Shown here in pieces: positions 54,534 through 63,760 of a DNA stretch of 64,000 bases. The position numbers and the translations under genes were made by a program. The stretch spans positions 52,632-116,631 of the forward strand of contig NZ_QLYZ01000015.1 in NCBI RefSeq assembly GCF_003350325.1. Reading direction: 5' to 3'. How positions within the stretch are numbered: position 1 is the stretch's first letter; every line of letters starts with the position of its first letter. Origin of the DNA: Vibrio rhodolitus. Its GTDB lineage: Bacteria; Pseudomonadota; Gammaproteobacteria; Enterobacterales; Vibrionaceae. The notes beneath the pieces were generated by a model. It searched no databases. It was given only the letters and a program-made list of their open reading frames with translations, and was not told the origin of the DNA.

Positions 54534-55142
54534 ATGACTAATCAACCAGACTGGCACAAGATAGATAACGGTCAATTGCTGCTTATTGACGAATTTCTCG
54601 CACAAAAACCTGCGGATGATCTTTATGAGCACCTTCTGCAGCATGCCCCTTGGCGACAAGAATCGATCATGATGTTTGGTCGCTCTGTGTTGCAGCCTCG
54701 TTTGCAATGCTGGTATGGCGATTTAAGCTACCAATACTCTGGTCTATTGCTTGCCCCTTCTCCGATGCCAGAAGCGATCAAACAGTTAAAACAGCAATGC
54801 GAGCAGATATGCCAAACGCCGTTTAACAGCGTGCTGCTCAATCTCTATCGTGATGGACAGGATTCAATGGGTTGGCATCAAGACAATGAAAAAGAACTCG
54901 GACCTTCTCCGACTATCGCCTCAGTGAGTTTAGGCGCTAAACGTAAGTTCTCGCTCAAGCATAAAAAGAGTGGTGATAAAATAGACCAACAACTTTGCCA
55001 CGGTAGTTTGCTGGTCATGGCGGGTGATATTCAACATCACTGGCGACATGCTTTACCCAAAAGCAGAAGGATTTCACAACCAAGAATTAATCTGACTTTC
55101 CGCTATATTTTACCTAACGAACTTTTATCAAAAGACACGTGA
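54534..55142 (+). CDS. AlkB-like Fe(II)/2-oxoglutarate dioxygenase
   Basis: 202 residues. It repairs alkylated bases by oxidative demethylation. SVLLNLYRDGQDSMGWHQDN contains the metal-binding His-x-Asp (WHQDN); IASVSLGAKRKFSLKHK is the conserved strand; HHWRHALPKSRR supplies the second metal His; and SRRISQPRINLTFR carries the Arg residues that bind 2-oxoglutarate. It matches the short AlkB-like forms (human ABH2/3 style) common in Vibrio more than E. coli AlkB. Single gene, no ada nearby. Confidence 0.9.
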   Translation: MTNQPDWHKIDNGQLLLIDEFLAQKPADDLYEHLLQHAPWRQESIMMFGRSVLQPRLQCWYGDLSYQYSGLLLAPSPMPEAIKQLKQQCEQICQTPFNSVLLNLYRDGQDSMGWHQDNEKELGPSPTIASVSLGAKRKFSLKHKKSGDKIDQQLCHGSLLVMAGDIQHHWRHALPKSRRISQPRINLTFRYILPNELLSKDT

Positions 55143-55271
55143 TAACAAGCAGCATGGCGGACCTCAGCGGAAAACAAAAATATTGATGTCAATCTGACAC
55201 ATTACTCACATTGATATGCGTTATGTTTGTTAATCTAGTGGCTTCATTCCTAAATTGACTAGGATTTTTTA

Positions 55272-56339
55272 ATGCGTCGCACTCTTTTTTCTCTTTTACT
55301 CGGACTGGCACTGTCACAATCTGCACTTGCCAATACCGATGCTATTTATCAAGATTCCGCTCAACGAATTAAACAGACTTACGAACAGCAGTTGTATACC
55401 TTGCCCGCTTTCAAAGAGGGCCACTATGGTCTGCGCATGTATCGCCAAACGATGGATGACAAATACGCTGCGGCGATTTGGAGTGATCTCGCTCGTGTAG
55501 CCAGTCGACTTAACTATTTCGCGGCAGAAGTGAACACCCCTGAAAGCATCTATATCTACTCTGAAGAGCGACTATCTGGCTACATTGGCGATGACGATGA
55601 ACGCAGCATGCGTCGTTTCACGGCGACCAAGCATATGCCAGAGTACTTATACCTTGGTGTCGACCTCTTAGGTTCCATGGCGCGAGCTAACGAATACGGC
55701 TTAAAACACAAACAAGATGAAAAGTTACGCCAAGTGATCCGCCGCTACGACTTTGCTCGCTACGCTACCGACCCTGAAATGATCAAAGCTTGGGCTGCAC
55801 AAATAGCCAACCAAGTGTATTGGTTGCGTCAGTTAGGCGAACAAGATGTAGTCGATGCATTTATCACCAGCTTTCAGCAAGCCTACCCAAATGCAAATGA
55901 TAAAAAGCTTTCTCCTCAGCAATACGGCAACAAGCTGTATGGTATGACTCACATCATCTTTGCTGACTCGCAGTATTACCAAAAACAAGTCAGTGAAAAG
56001 CAGCACCAATGGATTTACGATTACTTCCGCACCCATATTGATGAAATCTTATTAAGAGCCAAAGAAGATGTCATAGCCGAAGTGGGCATTTCCTTCCTGT
56101 TAGCGGGGCTAGAAGATGATCCTGTGGTGGCGAAGACTCGCCAAGCGATCAACAAGGCTATCGACCCACAAAAAGGCATGGTGCCATCGGTGACTGGTGA
56201 CTTTGATTTCTCTCAAGGGGAACATCGCAATGTCTTGGCTATCATGCTGCTTGATTGGCAGCAAGTAAACCAAGCGCCGACAATCCAAAAACAACCAGAG
56301 ATCTTTTCTCGCTTGCCTTACGGATTAGAAGCCAAATAA
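55272..56339 (+). CDS. Exported DUF3541-type protein
   Basis: 355 residues with a signal peptide (MRRTLFSLLLGLALSQSALA). The mature protein is helical and rich in Tyr/Arg/Gln, with segments such as GHYGLRMYRQTMDDKYAAAIW, DFARYATDPEMIKAW, KLYGMTHIIFADSQYYQKQVS and DVIAEVGISFLLAGLEDDP. I believe it belongs to DUF3541, a family mostly known from vibrios; function unknown. AGGATTTTTTA precedes the ATG. A hairpin follows. Confidence 0.72.
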   Translation: MRRTLFSLLLGLALSQSALANTDAIYQDSAQRIKQTYEQQLYTLPAFKEGHYGLRMYRQTMDDKYAAAIWSDLARVASRLNYFAAEVNTPESIYIYSEERLSGYIGDDDERSMRRFTATKHMPEYLYLGVDLLGSMARANEYGLKHKQDEKLRQVIRRYDFARYATDPEMIKAWAAQIANQVYWLRQLGEQDVVDAFITSFQQAYPNANDKKLSPQQYGNKLYGMTHIIFADSQYYQKQVSEKQHQWIYDYFRTHIDEILLRAKEDVIAEVGISFLLAGLEDDPVVAKTRQAINKAIDPQKGMVPSVTGDFDFSQGEHRNVLAIMLLDWQQVNQAPTIQKQPEIFSRLPYGLEAK

Positions 56340-56359
56340 TTGCCAATGCCCTTAGATGA

Positions 56360-56385
56360 CAAAGCCCTCAAAAACGAGGGCTTTG
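56360..56385. terminator. Terminator between the DUF3541 gene and the EamA gene
   Basis: 10-bp stem CAAAGCCCTC / GAGGGCTTTG (56360-56369 with 56376-56385). The T tract is imperfect. Confidence 0.75.
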
Positions 56386-56388
56386 TTG

Positions 56389-57312
56389 TTAATGACCGTG
56401 TGAGGTGACACTCACCTGTCTTTGCGCCAACCACTTAGGCAGCAAAACATTCGCAACACTTGCTAGAATGATTAAGCTTAAACCCGCCAATTGATAACGA
56501 CTGAATGCCACATCAAAAAACATCAATTGCCAAAAAGCCGTGAACAGCAAATTGGTAAAGATTAGCGGCGCCAGTTGCGAACCGGACTGCGCCAAACGAT
56601 ATGCCTTAGCACGAAAAACCTGAGTATTAATAATAAGCAGCGCTAAGACCAATAATACCCCCACCACTAACAGCGACTCAGCTTGCTGCGGATGCCACAT
56701 TGTCTTCCCACCAGCCATGGCAAAGGCAACCAGCGGAATAATAAATAGCGCGGCGAATAGAAATGTCCAAAAGTTAATCTCGTATGGGTTGAGCGCACTC
56801 TTACTTGCTCGGTACAAACCAAGCTGCGAGCCAGCATTAAATACACCAGCGGCAAGACCAATCAAAAGCTCCGGGCGCAGTTCAACACCACTAACATCGC
56901 CGGCAAGTAGCACGACACCGATAAATGTCACTAACAGTGACACTAACGTAATAGCTGAGATTTGCGTTCTATAAATTAGCTTTTCTAACAAAGGAAGAAA
57001 CAAAGGACCCGTGCCAAAGAGCACCACACTTTCCACCAAGCTTAAGTGGCTTAGCGAGTAGATAAAGCACACCTGACATGCACCAATACAAAAAGCTCTC
57101 GCGAGAATTGGTTTAAATAAGTCCCGCTCAGGAATGCGGATATTTCTACCGATGAAGAACAGCAGTAAAATCACGCTTGGAACAAAAAAACGCATGAAGC
57201 TTAGAAAGTTAGCATCAAGCTGAACAGTTAAGTATTTCGAGAATAGCCCAGTCAACGACAAGCTAAATGTCGAAGAGAGCATAAACAACACTGGGTACCA
57301 CTGGCGTAACAT
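56389..57312 (-). CDS. EamA-family (DMT superfamily) transporter
   Basis: 307 residues and about ten transmembrane helices in two EamA repeats. The first runs FMLSSTFSLSLTGLFSKYL to VTFIGVVLLAGDVSG; the second begins LLIGLAAGVFNAGSQLGLYRA and ends AGLSLIILASVANVLLPK. These are generally exporters or permeases of small metabolites. The start is ATG 57312, which has an ideal AAGGGAGGTG ribosome-binding site; an upstream in-frame start is discarded. Divergent from a LysR regulator, which probably controls it. Confidence 0.9.
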   Translation of the reverse strand: MLRQWYPVLFMLSSTFSLSLTGLFSKYLTVQLDANFLSFMRFFVPSVILLLFFIGRNIRIPERDLFKPILARAFCIGACQVCFIYSLSHLSLVESVVLFGTGPLFLPLLEKLIYRTQISAITLVSLLVTFIGVVLLAGDVSGVELRPELLIGLAAGVFNAGSQLGLYRASKSALNPYEINFWTFLFAALFIIPLVAFAMAGGKTMWHPQQAESLLVVGVLLVLALLIINTQVFRAKAYRLAQSGSQLAPLIFTNLLFTAFWQLMFFDVAFSRYQLAGLSLIILASVANVLLPKWLAQRQVSVTSHGH

Positions 57313-57407
57313 AATCACCTCCCTTAAGTTGCGCATATTTTATCCTGCGTATACCCTGTTGAATAACGATTTAAATTAACAGTTATTGTTAGATAAACTT
57401 ACAGATT

Positions 57408-58298
57408 ATGAAGCTACCGCCCTTAAAGTGTCTTTACTCTTTTGTTGCTGTTGCCGAAACGGGCAGCATGACTGAGGCTGCAAGGCAACTCAACGTTAGC
57501 CACTCTGCGGTCAGTCAGTCAATCAAGACGCTAGAATCTCAACTTGGTAAAGAACTATTCAAGCGTGTTGGGCGTAATGTGGTGCTTAATGCAGTCGGTA
57601 AGAAGTACTATCGACAAGTTGCCCCTGCACTCGAAACCATTGTCAATGCAACTCAATCTTTGTTATCTACTCCCCCTTCTCAGCGCATTACCATCAACAT
57701 GGTTAACTCTCTCGCCATGCATTGGTGGATACCTAACATGCAAAGCTTTAGCACGTACGCACCGAAACTAGACGTGCGTATTTCCACTTTAATTGGCAAT
57801 TTTGCCTTAGAAGAAGAAGGAGTAGATGTCGCGCTGATCCACGGTAAAACTGACGATTGGGGCGATTATTACTTTGAGGAGCTAGCTAGCGATCAGCTGG
57901 TGATGGTATGTCATCCTGATCTGCTAAAAGAAACAACGTCGGCAGAGGCATTACTACAGCACTACCCCGCGATTGTAGCTGCCAATGATAGACGTAAGCA
58001 CGATTGGCAAGTGTGGTGTGAAGGCAATGGCTTACCAATACCCAAATCTACGCAAAACCTTAGCTTTGTTGCATCCGTGCAAGCCGTTCAAGCTTGCTCA
58101 CGCAAACTCGGTGTATTTGTTACTCATCGATTGTTTATTAAAGATGATGTCGAACAAGGTCTGCTGCAAGAAGTGGGCGAGCCAATCCTCAACCCGCATC
58201 AAGATTTCTATTTTGCTTGTCGGCGCGAAAACCTTAAAAACGAAAACGTCTTATTAGTCAGAAACTGGTTAAAATCCGAATTTCTATCACTAAATTGA
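57408..58298 (+). CDS. LysR-family transcriptional regulator
   Basis: 296 residues. N-terminal HTH (LKCLYSFVAVAETGSMTEAARQLNVSHSAVSQSIKTLE) of the GcvA-like type, then the periplasmic-binding-like effector domain (about 90-290). Transcribed divergently from the EamA exporter with 95 bases between; ATAAC...GTTAT arms in that gap form a plausible LysR box. The inducer is unknown. Confidence 0.92.
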   Translation: MKLPPLKCLYSFVAVAETGSMTEAARQLNVSHSAVSQSIKTLESQLGKELFKRVGRNVVLNAVGKKYYRQVAPALETIVNATQSLLSTPPSQRITINMVNSLAMHWWIPNMQSFSTYAPKLDVRISTLIGNFALEEEGVDVALIHGKTDDWGDYYFEELASDQLVMVCHPDLLKETTSAEALLQHYPAIVAANDRRKHDWQVWCEGNGLPIPKSTQNLSFVASVQAVQACSRKLGVFVTHRLFIKDDVEQGLLQEVGEPILNPHQDFYFACRRENLKNENVLLVRNWLKSEFLSLN

Positions 58299-58469
58299 GT
58301 AACTTAGCGTGAATAAAATGGATTCAACCTGTCATTTTCGTGTACGGAGAGCGTAACATTCACGCATTTAATTGAACTTCATCACATTATTTTATTGAGC
58401 ATCCCCTCCATAGGACAAATTCTTCTCCTAGACTTAGGTCTGCAATATGAACTTAAGGGCACATATGGA

Positions 58470-59684
58470 ATGGGTAATTTCGTCGGCAGTCATCTCGAAG
58501 AAATGGCAGATATTCGCGCAACGCGAAAGTGTAAACTCGTACGCCTATGCTCGATTCTCTCATTGGTTGTTCTGCTCGGCTATGCACTCGCTCATTTCTA
58601 TAACCAAGAATACACTTTCACCACCATCAACTTAATTTGTAGTGCGATAGTGATCTTCAACCTATGGCGTTTAAAAGCCAAAGATGGACTGCATTACACC
58701 GATATTTTACTTACTGGCGTCCTGATGTTTCAAGGCGTACTTCTACTGCTTTATAGCCCGCAATTTCCAGAACGCCTCATCTGGCTATTTCCTTTAATGG
58801 TCGCGGTGATCATCATTAACGAATTCAAAATCGGCTTAGTGTGTAGCGCTTTATTCTGTTTGCTTGCCTTAGCTGCCAATATGTTCAGCCAAGGACAGCA
58901 AGTTTCTCACAGCATGCACGGTAGCTTTTTACTTGGATTAGTTGTCAGTTGCGTGATTTGTAACACTGCCTCGTTTTATTACGCTAAATTGCTTGGCTAT
59001 ATACAGTCCCTCTACCGAGAAGGGATTGAAGATCTTGCCTACCTCGATCAGTTAACCGGATTGGCAAATCGCTGGAGCTTCGAAAACTGGGCCAGACAAA
59101 AACTGGCAGAAGTTCAAAACCTATCCACCACTACAGCACTTGTATTCCTTGATATCGATGATTTTAAAGAGATCAACGATACCTACGGTCATGAGGTTGG
59201 CGATCGCGTATTACAAAACTTTTCTCGCCGACTTAAAAATAATATTCGTACTCGCGATCGTAAAAGTAATCACCATGATTACTCCATTGCCCGCTTTGCT
59301 GGTGACGAATTTGTGATTCTTCTCTATGACGTGCGCAGTAAAAAAGACCTTGATGGGATCTTAAAGCGTATCTGCTCACTGTTTCATGATAGCTATGCCG
59401 GTTCAAATCGAGTCAGCAGCTTAACGATTAGTGTGGGGGTAGCACTCTATCCGCAAGATGCCGATAACCTAAACGAACTCACACGCTGTGCTGACAAAGC
59501 GATGTACGCGGCAAAGCATTCTGGCAAGAATCAATTTAAATATTACAGTGGAGAGATTTTGAACACGCTTGAAGAGATACCAAGCGAAGACAACGTATGC
59601 AGTATCGTTCAACACTCAAGCGGTCATGTACATAATCCAAAGAGCGGCAATAAGAGCAACAAAGAGCCACACAGCGTATCTTAG
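58470..59684 (+). CDS. Membrane diguanylate cyclase (AGDEF-type GGDEF domain)
   Basis: 404 residues from ATG 58470; TTG 58395 and ATG 58503 are alternatives in frame. Six hydrophobic helices (about 20-170) form an integral-membrane sensing domain, followed by a GGDEF domain from about 195. The active site reads AGDEF (SIARFAGDEFVILLY), a sequence that remains active in known cyclases. The RxxD-like RTRD is displaced by an eight-residue insertion (RKSNHHDY), so canonical product inhibition may be absent. Its 3' end overlaps a convergent gene by 69 bases. Confidence 0.88.
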   Translation: MGNFVGSHLEEMADIRATRKCKLVRLCSILSLVVLLGYALAHFYNQEYTFTTINLICSAIVIFNLWRLKAKDGLHYTDILLTGVLMFQGVLLLLYSPQFPERLIWLFPLMVAVIIINEFKIGLVCSALFCLLALAANMFSQGQQVSHSMHGSFLLGLVVSCVICNTASFYYAKLLGYIQSLYREGIEDLAYLDQLTGLANRWSFENWARQKLAEVQNLSTTTALVFLDIDDFKEINDTYGHEVGDRVLQNFSRRLKNNIRTRDRKSNHHDYSIARFAGDEFVILLYDVRSKKDLDGILKRICSLFHDSYAGSNRVSSLTISVGVALYPQDADNLNELTRCADKAMYAAKHSGKNQFKYYSGEILNTLEEIPSEDNVCSIVQHSSGHVHNPKSGNKSNKEPHSVS

Positions 59685-59906
59685 AGACTTTGCTTCTTTG
59701 GCATTTTTTGGGGTGACGACTGGCTTTAACGCCCGTTTCTTAGCAGTTTTAACCACACCGAACAGCTTCTCTTCACGCTCTCGCTGTTCACGATTTCGTT
59801 GTGCTTGGTTAGCAACGTGACCAAATCGTCGCAATTGATCCGAGGTGAAATCTTGGTTGGGATCATAACGATTATTCGAGTCAGTTTGTCTTGGTCCTAC
59901 TGCCAT
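59616..59906 (-). CDS. Small tail-anchored hypothetical protein
   Basis: 96 residues. A polar, highly charged N-terminal part (HVANQAQRNREQREREEKLF) is probably coiled-coil; basic linker; a single C-terminal membrane helix (LRYAVWLFVALIAALWIMYM). A perfect GAGAGGAGG ribosome-binding site 5 or so bases before the ATG supports it, although its last 69 bases overlap the diguanylate cyclase gene in antisense. No family recognised. Confidence 0.72.
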   Translation of the reverse strand: MAVGPRQTDSNNRYDPNQDFTSDQLRRFGHVANQAQRNREQREREEKLFGVVKTAKKRALKPVVTPKNAKEAKSLRYAVWLFVALIAALWIMYMTA

Positions 59907-60101
59907 ATCAACCTCCTCTCAAAGTTAGTGCTAACAACTTGAGTATAGTCAAAAGGTTGAGATTATTTAGACGAATATTACGAAAGGTTAACTCGAAATT
60001 TTAGAGCCATGGACACTCTTTATAACCACAAAGGGACCGAATCCACTGCCGTCCTGCATTGTCACCACAGGAGTATGATGTGATAACGAACCTTGGTTAT
60101 T

Positions 60102-60129
60102 GCCGCGCACAATGCGCGGCTTTTCTTTT
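60102..60129 (+). terminator. Plus-strand terminator without an assigned gene
   Basis: Stem GCCGCGCA / TGCGCGGC (60102-60109 with 60113-60120), loop CAA, then TTTTCTTTT on the plus strand. The nearest upstream plus-strand gene ends over 400 bases away, so a small transcript starting between 59910 and 60090 is possible. Confidence 0.7.
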
Positions 60130-60406
60130 ACAGGTACTCGCAAAGGTACGCAGTTGCCACTTCTACTTTTAGTTGGAAAGAAGAGTCACCAGCAACATTA
60201 AACGACTCACCATCACGGAAAGTGATCCAATCTGCTTCACCATCGCGCTTAATTGTTAATGCACCTTTGATTACAGACATCTTTTCTGGAGCTGCAGTAC
60301 CGAAAGTGTATTCACCTGGAGACATTACACCAACACTCGATTCATCGCTGTGCTGAGTAAAAGCTAGGGACTGAACATTTCCTTCAAAATAGACGTTGTG
60401 CTTCAT
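60128..60406 (-). CDS. ppnP: Pyrimidine/purine nucleoside phosphorylase PpnP (YaiE/DUF1255)
   Basis: 92 residues, single small cupin. It phosphorolyses a range of nucleosides to base plus ribose 1-phosphate. The sequence matches E. coli PpnP: NVYFEGNVQSLAF, SVGVMSPGEYTFGTAAPEKMSVIKGALT, and the end FQLKVEVATAYLCEYL. ATG 60406 has AAGGAAG in the right place; the longer open frame upstream is discarded. Single gene. Confidence 0.93.
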   Translation of the reverse strand: MKHNVYFEGNVQSLAFTQHSDESSVGVMSPGEYTFGTAAPEKMSVIKGALTIKRDGEADWITFRDGESFNVAGDSSFQLKVEVATAYLCEYL

Positions 60407-60572
60407 TTTTCTTCCTTGGTTTACTGAACAATACTTCTCGACTAAACGTAGAACAGTCGAGCCACTAATCTTGTATATCAAAACTTGCGTAACAACAAGC
60501 ATTAACTTAGGGTTTGTTAATCATTTGTTTACTAACACTGTTTTGTTTTCTTCAACCAAGCGCTGAATAATT

Positions 60573-61886
60573 ATGTCCGACCAAGAATCAAGAATTCCGA
60601 CCCACAGATTGTCTCGCATTGGGCAATTTGCCTCACTGGCAACACGTATTGGCGGCAACGTCGTCGCACAAGGCACTAAGCAATGGCTTCAAGGTCAGCG
60701 TCCGAGTACAAAGGATTTGCTCTTAACCCCGGCGAACATTCAACGAGTTGCCGATCAGCTAGCTCACCTTCGTGGGGCCGCGATGAAAGTGGGACAAATG
60801 CTGTCGATGGATAGCGGTGATATTCTCTCTCCTGAGCTTGCTGAGATCCTCTCTCGCCTTCGCTCTGATGCCAACCCAATGCTTTCAAAGCAGTTGAACC
60901 AAGTTTTAGTTGAAGGTCTAGGTGAGGAATGGAAACAGCACTTTTTGTCATTCAATTTTAAGCCCGTCGCGAGCGCATCGATTGGGCAAGTGCATCAAGC
61001 CTATACCGACGACGGTGATAAAGTCGCAGTCAAAGTGCAGTACCCCGGCATTAAAAACAGCATCGACAGTGATGTGGACAACGTCGCGACCTTGCTCAAT
61101 ATCGTCGGTATTATCCCCAAGGACATCGACTTTAGAGCCCTGTTGGAAGAAGCCAAAAAACAGCTGCACGCCGAAGCGAACTATCGATTGGAATGCCGCT
61201 ATCTAGAGCGTTATAAGGCGCATTTAGCCAACAACTCAGATTTTATCGTACCGCAAGCCTATCCCGCCCTGAGTAGTGAAACCGTCTTGACCATGGAGTT
61301 CGTCGATGGCGTCAAGATTGAAAGCCTCACCCAAGCTCCGCAACATGTTCGAGATCGCGTGATGCACACACTACTTGCTTTACTGTTTGCGGAGTTATTT
61401 GAATTTAAGCTAGTGCAAACCGATCCCAACTTTGCTAACTACCTCTACAATCACGAACAGAACAAAGTAGTCCTGCTCGACTTTGGCGCGACTAGGGAAT
61501 ACAGCGATACAATAAGTCAGGGCTACAAGAAGGTCTTCAAGGCAGCTAAGACCAATGACTTAACTTTACTAGAAGAAGCATTAACGCAGATCGGTTTTTT
61601 TAGTCAGACCATTGTTGAAAGCCAAAAACAAGCCATTTTAGATCTTGTTTCATTAGCGTGTGAGCCTATGCGTCATCAAGGTACGTACGATTTTGGTCAA
61701 TCCGATTTAGCCATGAAGATCCGCCAGCAAGGAGCGGCGCTCAGCCTTCAAGAGAATTATTGGCACACCCCACCTATTGATGCGATTTTTCTTCATCGAA
61801 AGATTGGTGGTTTGTACTTGCTCGCAGCAAGGTTAAAAGCCAAGATCGATATCCAAAGTTTGGTCGAGCCATATCTAAATAACTAA
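60573..61886 (+). CDS. ABC1/UbiB-family atypical kinase (ADCK-like)
   Basis: 437 residues, protein-kinase-like fold. The family motif KxGQ appears as RGAAMKVGQMLSMD; FKPVASASIGQVHQAYTDDGDKVAVKVQYPG replaces the glycine loop with the ABC1 Ala-rich loop; LTMEFVDGVKI and QTDPNFANYLYN...VVLLDFGATREY give the catalytic and metal-binding Asp residues. Relatives support ubiquinone synthesis or mitochondrial lipid homeostasis; the primary UbiB is normally in the ubi operon, so this is probably a paralogue with undefined target. Confidence 0.9.
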   Translation: MSDQESRIPTHRLSRIGQFASLATRIGGNVVAQGTKQWLQGQRPSTKDLLLTPANIQRVADQLAHLRGAAMKVGQMLSMDSGDILSPELAEILSRLRSDANPMLSKQLNQVLVEGLGEEWKQHFLSFNFKPVASASIGQVHQAYTDDGDKVAVKVQYPGIKNSIDSDVDNVATLLNIVGIIPKDIDFRALLEEAKKQLHAEANYRLECRYLERYKAHLANNSDFIVPQAYPALSSETVLTMEFVDGVKIESLTQAPQHVRDRVMHTLLALLFAELFEFKLVQTDPNFANYLYNHEQNKVVLLDFGATREYSDTISQGYKKVFKAAKTNDLTLLEEALTQIGFFSQTIVESQKQAILDLVSLACEPMRHQGTYDFGQSDLAMKIRQQGAALSLQENYWHTPPIDAIFLHRKIGGLYLLAARLKAKIDIQSLVEPYLNN

Positions 61887-62002
61887 AATCGCTTTGCGCT
61901 AAAGATCAAACTTCCTCATATTAAAATTGCGTTCTAAGTGCGAATTTTACAAGCTGGAAACATTAAACAAGCGTTTCGTTTGCAGTGCGAGGTAGCTAAG
62001 CG

Positions 62003-62482
62003 ATGTCGGTGTCATTTAAGCATTCCATATACAGTAAAAATGGTGGCAGCTTAGCGGCACTGCGTATGATGTTTTTTGCGATTGCGATTGCCGCATTTGG
62101 TGCTATCGCCGTACTCGCCTACTTTAGTTATCAAGAGTCACTCGATCCAAAACATGTTTACGGTCGCTGGCTGGAAATGGGCACACCTGGCTATGATCGC
62201 GCCTCAATCCAATTCAATGACAGTGGCGTATTTCGCAACAATCGTATGGTTGCAACCAAATTCGAGTTTGACGGTTCATTGATCCACGTAAAAACCGGGT
62301 CAGGCTTGCATATCTACCAACTATCCTATTCAAAAGATGCGCCTTTGCTGCGCCGCATCCAACCTAACAGCCCGACACAACGTTTTGTCAAACAGGGTTA
62401 TGAACATATGGTAGATATGGAAGGTGGCGGCATCGCCAAAAAACGTCGTGCGGCGTTGGCTCAGCATTTCAATGATAAGTAG
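62003..62482 (+). CDS. DUF2850-type membrane-anchored protein
   Basis: 159 residues. One hydrophobic helix (about 20-46, LRMMFFAIAIAAFGAIAVLAYFSY) followed by a periplasmic beta domain: KHVYGRWLEMGTPGYDRASIQFNDSGVFRNNRMVATKFEFDGSLIHVKTG. I assign it to DUF2850, a family I know only from vibrios, with no known function. GAGGTAGCTAAGCG precedes the ATG. It precedes an MscS gene by 138 bases on the same strand. Confidence 0.8.
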   Translation: MSVSFKHSIYSKNGGSLAALRMMFFAIAIAAFGAIAVLAYFSYQESLDPKHVYGRWLEMGTPGYDRASIQFNDSGVFRNNRMVATKFEFDGSLIHVKTGSGLHIYQLSYSKDAPLLRRIQPNSPTQRFVKQGYEHMVDMEGGGIAKKRRAALAQHFNDK

Positions 62483-62620
62483 CCTCAATAAACAGTGCGA
62501 ACTGTTTCGTGGCTCAACATATACGTATATAAGCTAACCATCTGTTTGCGATGGCATTTAAGAATAGCGTCGCTATGTATATACTCCACTGCAGTCACTT
62601 ACATTACTCGAATGATATAA

Positions 62621-63715
62621 ATGAATGAATTGAAATCTCTGCTACCAAATACGTGGTCTGCGTTCTATCAGCAGCTTGATTCAAATGTCTTGCTTCTCAC
62701 TGTTACAAGCTTAGTCGTATGGCTAATTTGGCGTATCGTCTATAACCGCTTAGAAGCATTGACAGGGCGGACAAACATTCATTGGGATGATCTCGCCTTA
62801 CAAGCGCTTAAAACGCCAGTAAGCACATTAATCTGGTGTTGGCCTGCCACGATTTCGCTTGGCTTTGTATTGCAGCAACAGATGGACGCAAAGCTTGATT
62901 GGCTAAGTACACTTAAACTGATCTTGGTTATCTCGATCTTTATTTGGGTGATCATGCGCCTCATCAACAATGTCGAAGAGTACGTACTCGCGCAAAAGAA
63001 ACGGGACGAAACGACCGTGCAAGCGATAGCAAAAGTCGCTCGCCTGTTCTTTTTAACCATTGGTGCACTCTCCATCATGCAGGCGTTTGGACTGAGCCTA
63101 TCGGGTCTACTCACTTTCGGTGGTGTCGGTGGTTTGATCGTCGGTTTAGCGGCAAAAGATCTCCTGTCAAATTTCTTCGGCGGAATGATGATTTACTTTG
63201 ATCGCCCGTTCAAAGTAGGTGACTGGGTGCGCTCGCCAGATCGTCAAATTGAAGGAACAGTAGAGCGCATTGGCTGGCGCATGACGGTGATCCGTACCTT
63301 TGATAAACGTCCTCTTTACGTACCTAACTCTGTATTCAGTAACATTGTGGTCGAGAACCCATCGCGCATGCTCAACCGCCGCATCAACGAAACAGTCGGG
63401 CTTCGCTATGACGATGGCAGTAAAGTTGAAAAAATCACTCAAGAGATCAAATCGATGCTGGAAAACCATCCGGATATCGATGCCAATCAGACCTTGATTG
63501 TGAACCTGAATGGGTTTGGTGCCTCTTCGCTTAATATCATGGTTTATACCTTTACCAAGACCATCAACTGGATTCGTTATCAGGAAGTGAAGCAAGACGT
63601 ACTATTGCAAATTATTAAGATCGTCGCAGATAACGGGGCGGATATTGCGTTCCCAACCCAGACGCTCAAGATAGACCCAATCTCTGCTGGCGAAGTCCCC
63701 GACTCAATCGCCTAA
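62621..63715 (+). CDS. MscS-family mechanosensitive channel
   Basis: 364 residues. About four N-terminal transmembrane helices are followed by the pore helix LSGLLTFGGVGGLIVGLAAKDLLSNFFGGMMIYFDRPFKVGDWV, a clear MscS TM3 and beta-domain junction. The cytoplasmic domain follows, with ERIGWRMTVIRTFDKRPLYVPNSVF (strand arrangement typical of the YnaI/MscM branch). It gates on membrane tension to release osmolytes. Length is between MscS and the larger YnaI-type channels. Own terminator downstream. Confidence 0.93.
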   Translation: MNELKSLLPNTWSAFYQQLDSNVLLLTVTSLVVWLIWRIVYNRLEALTGRTNIHWDDLALQALKTPVSTLIWCWPATISLGFVLQQQMDAKLDWLSTLKLILVISIFIWVIMRLINNVEEYVLAQKKRDETTVQAIAKVARLFFLTIGALSIMQAFGLSLSGLLTFGGVGGLIVGLAAKDLLSNFFGGMMIYFDRPFKVGDWVRSPDRQIEGTVERIGWRMTVIRTFDKRPLYVPNSVFSNIVVENPSRMLNRRINETVGLRYDDGSKVEKITQEIKSMLENHPDIDANQTLIVNLNGFGASSLNIMVYTFTKTINWIRYQEVKQDVLLQIIKIVADNGADIAFPTQTLKIDPISAGEVPDSIA

Positions 63716-63719
63716 GACG

Positions 63720-63750
63720 AAAAAGCCTTCCACTTGGAAGGCTTTTTCTT
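63720..63750 (+). terminator. Terminator of the MscS gene
   Basis: 12-bp stem AAAAAGCCTTCC / GGAAGGCTTTTT (63720-63731 with 63736-63747), loop ACTT, T-rich tail. Confidence 0.9.
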
Positions 63751-63760
63751 TTGGCTTGAT

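Noticed and set aside
60009..60083. 24-codon frame ending in LHCHHRSMM as a histidine-operon-type leader peptide
   Set aside because: Too few consecutive His codons, no ribosome-binding site and no his genes downstream; kept only as part of the orphan-terminator observation.
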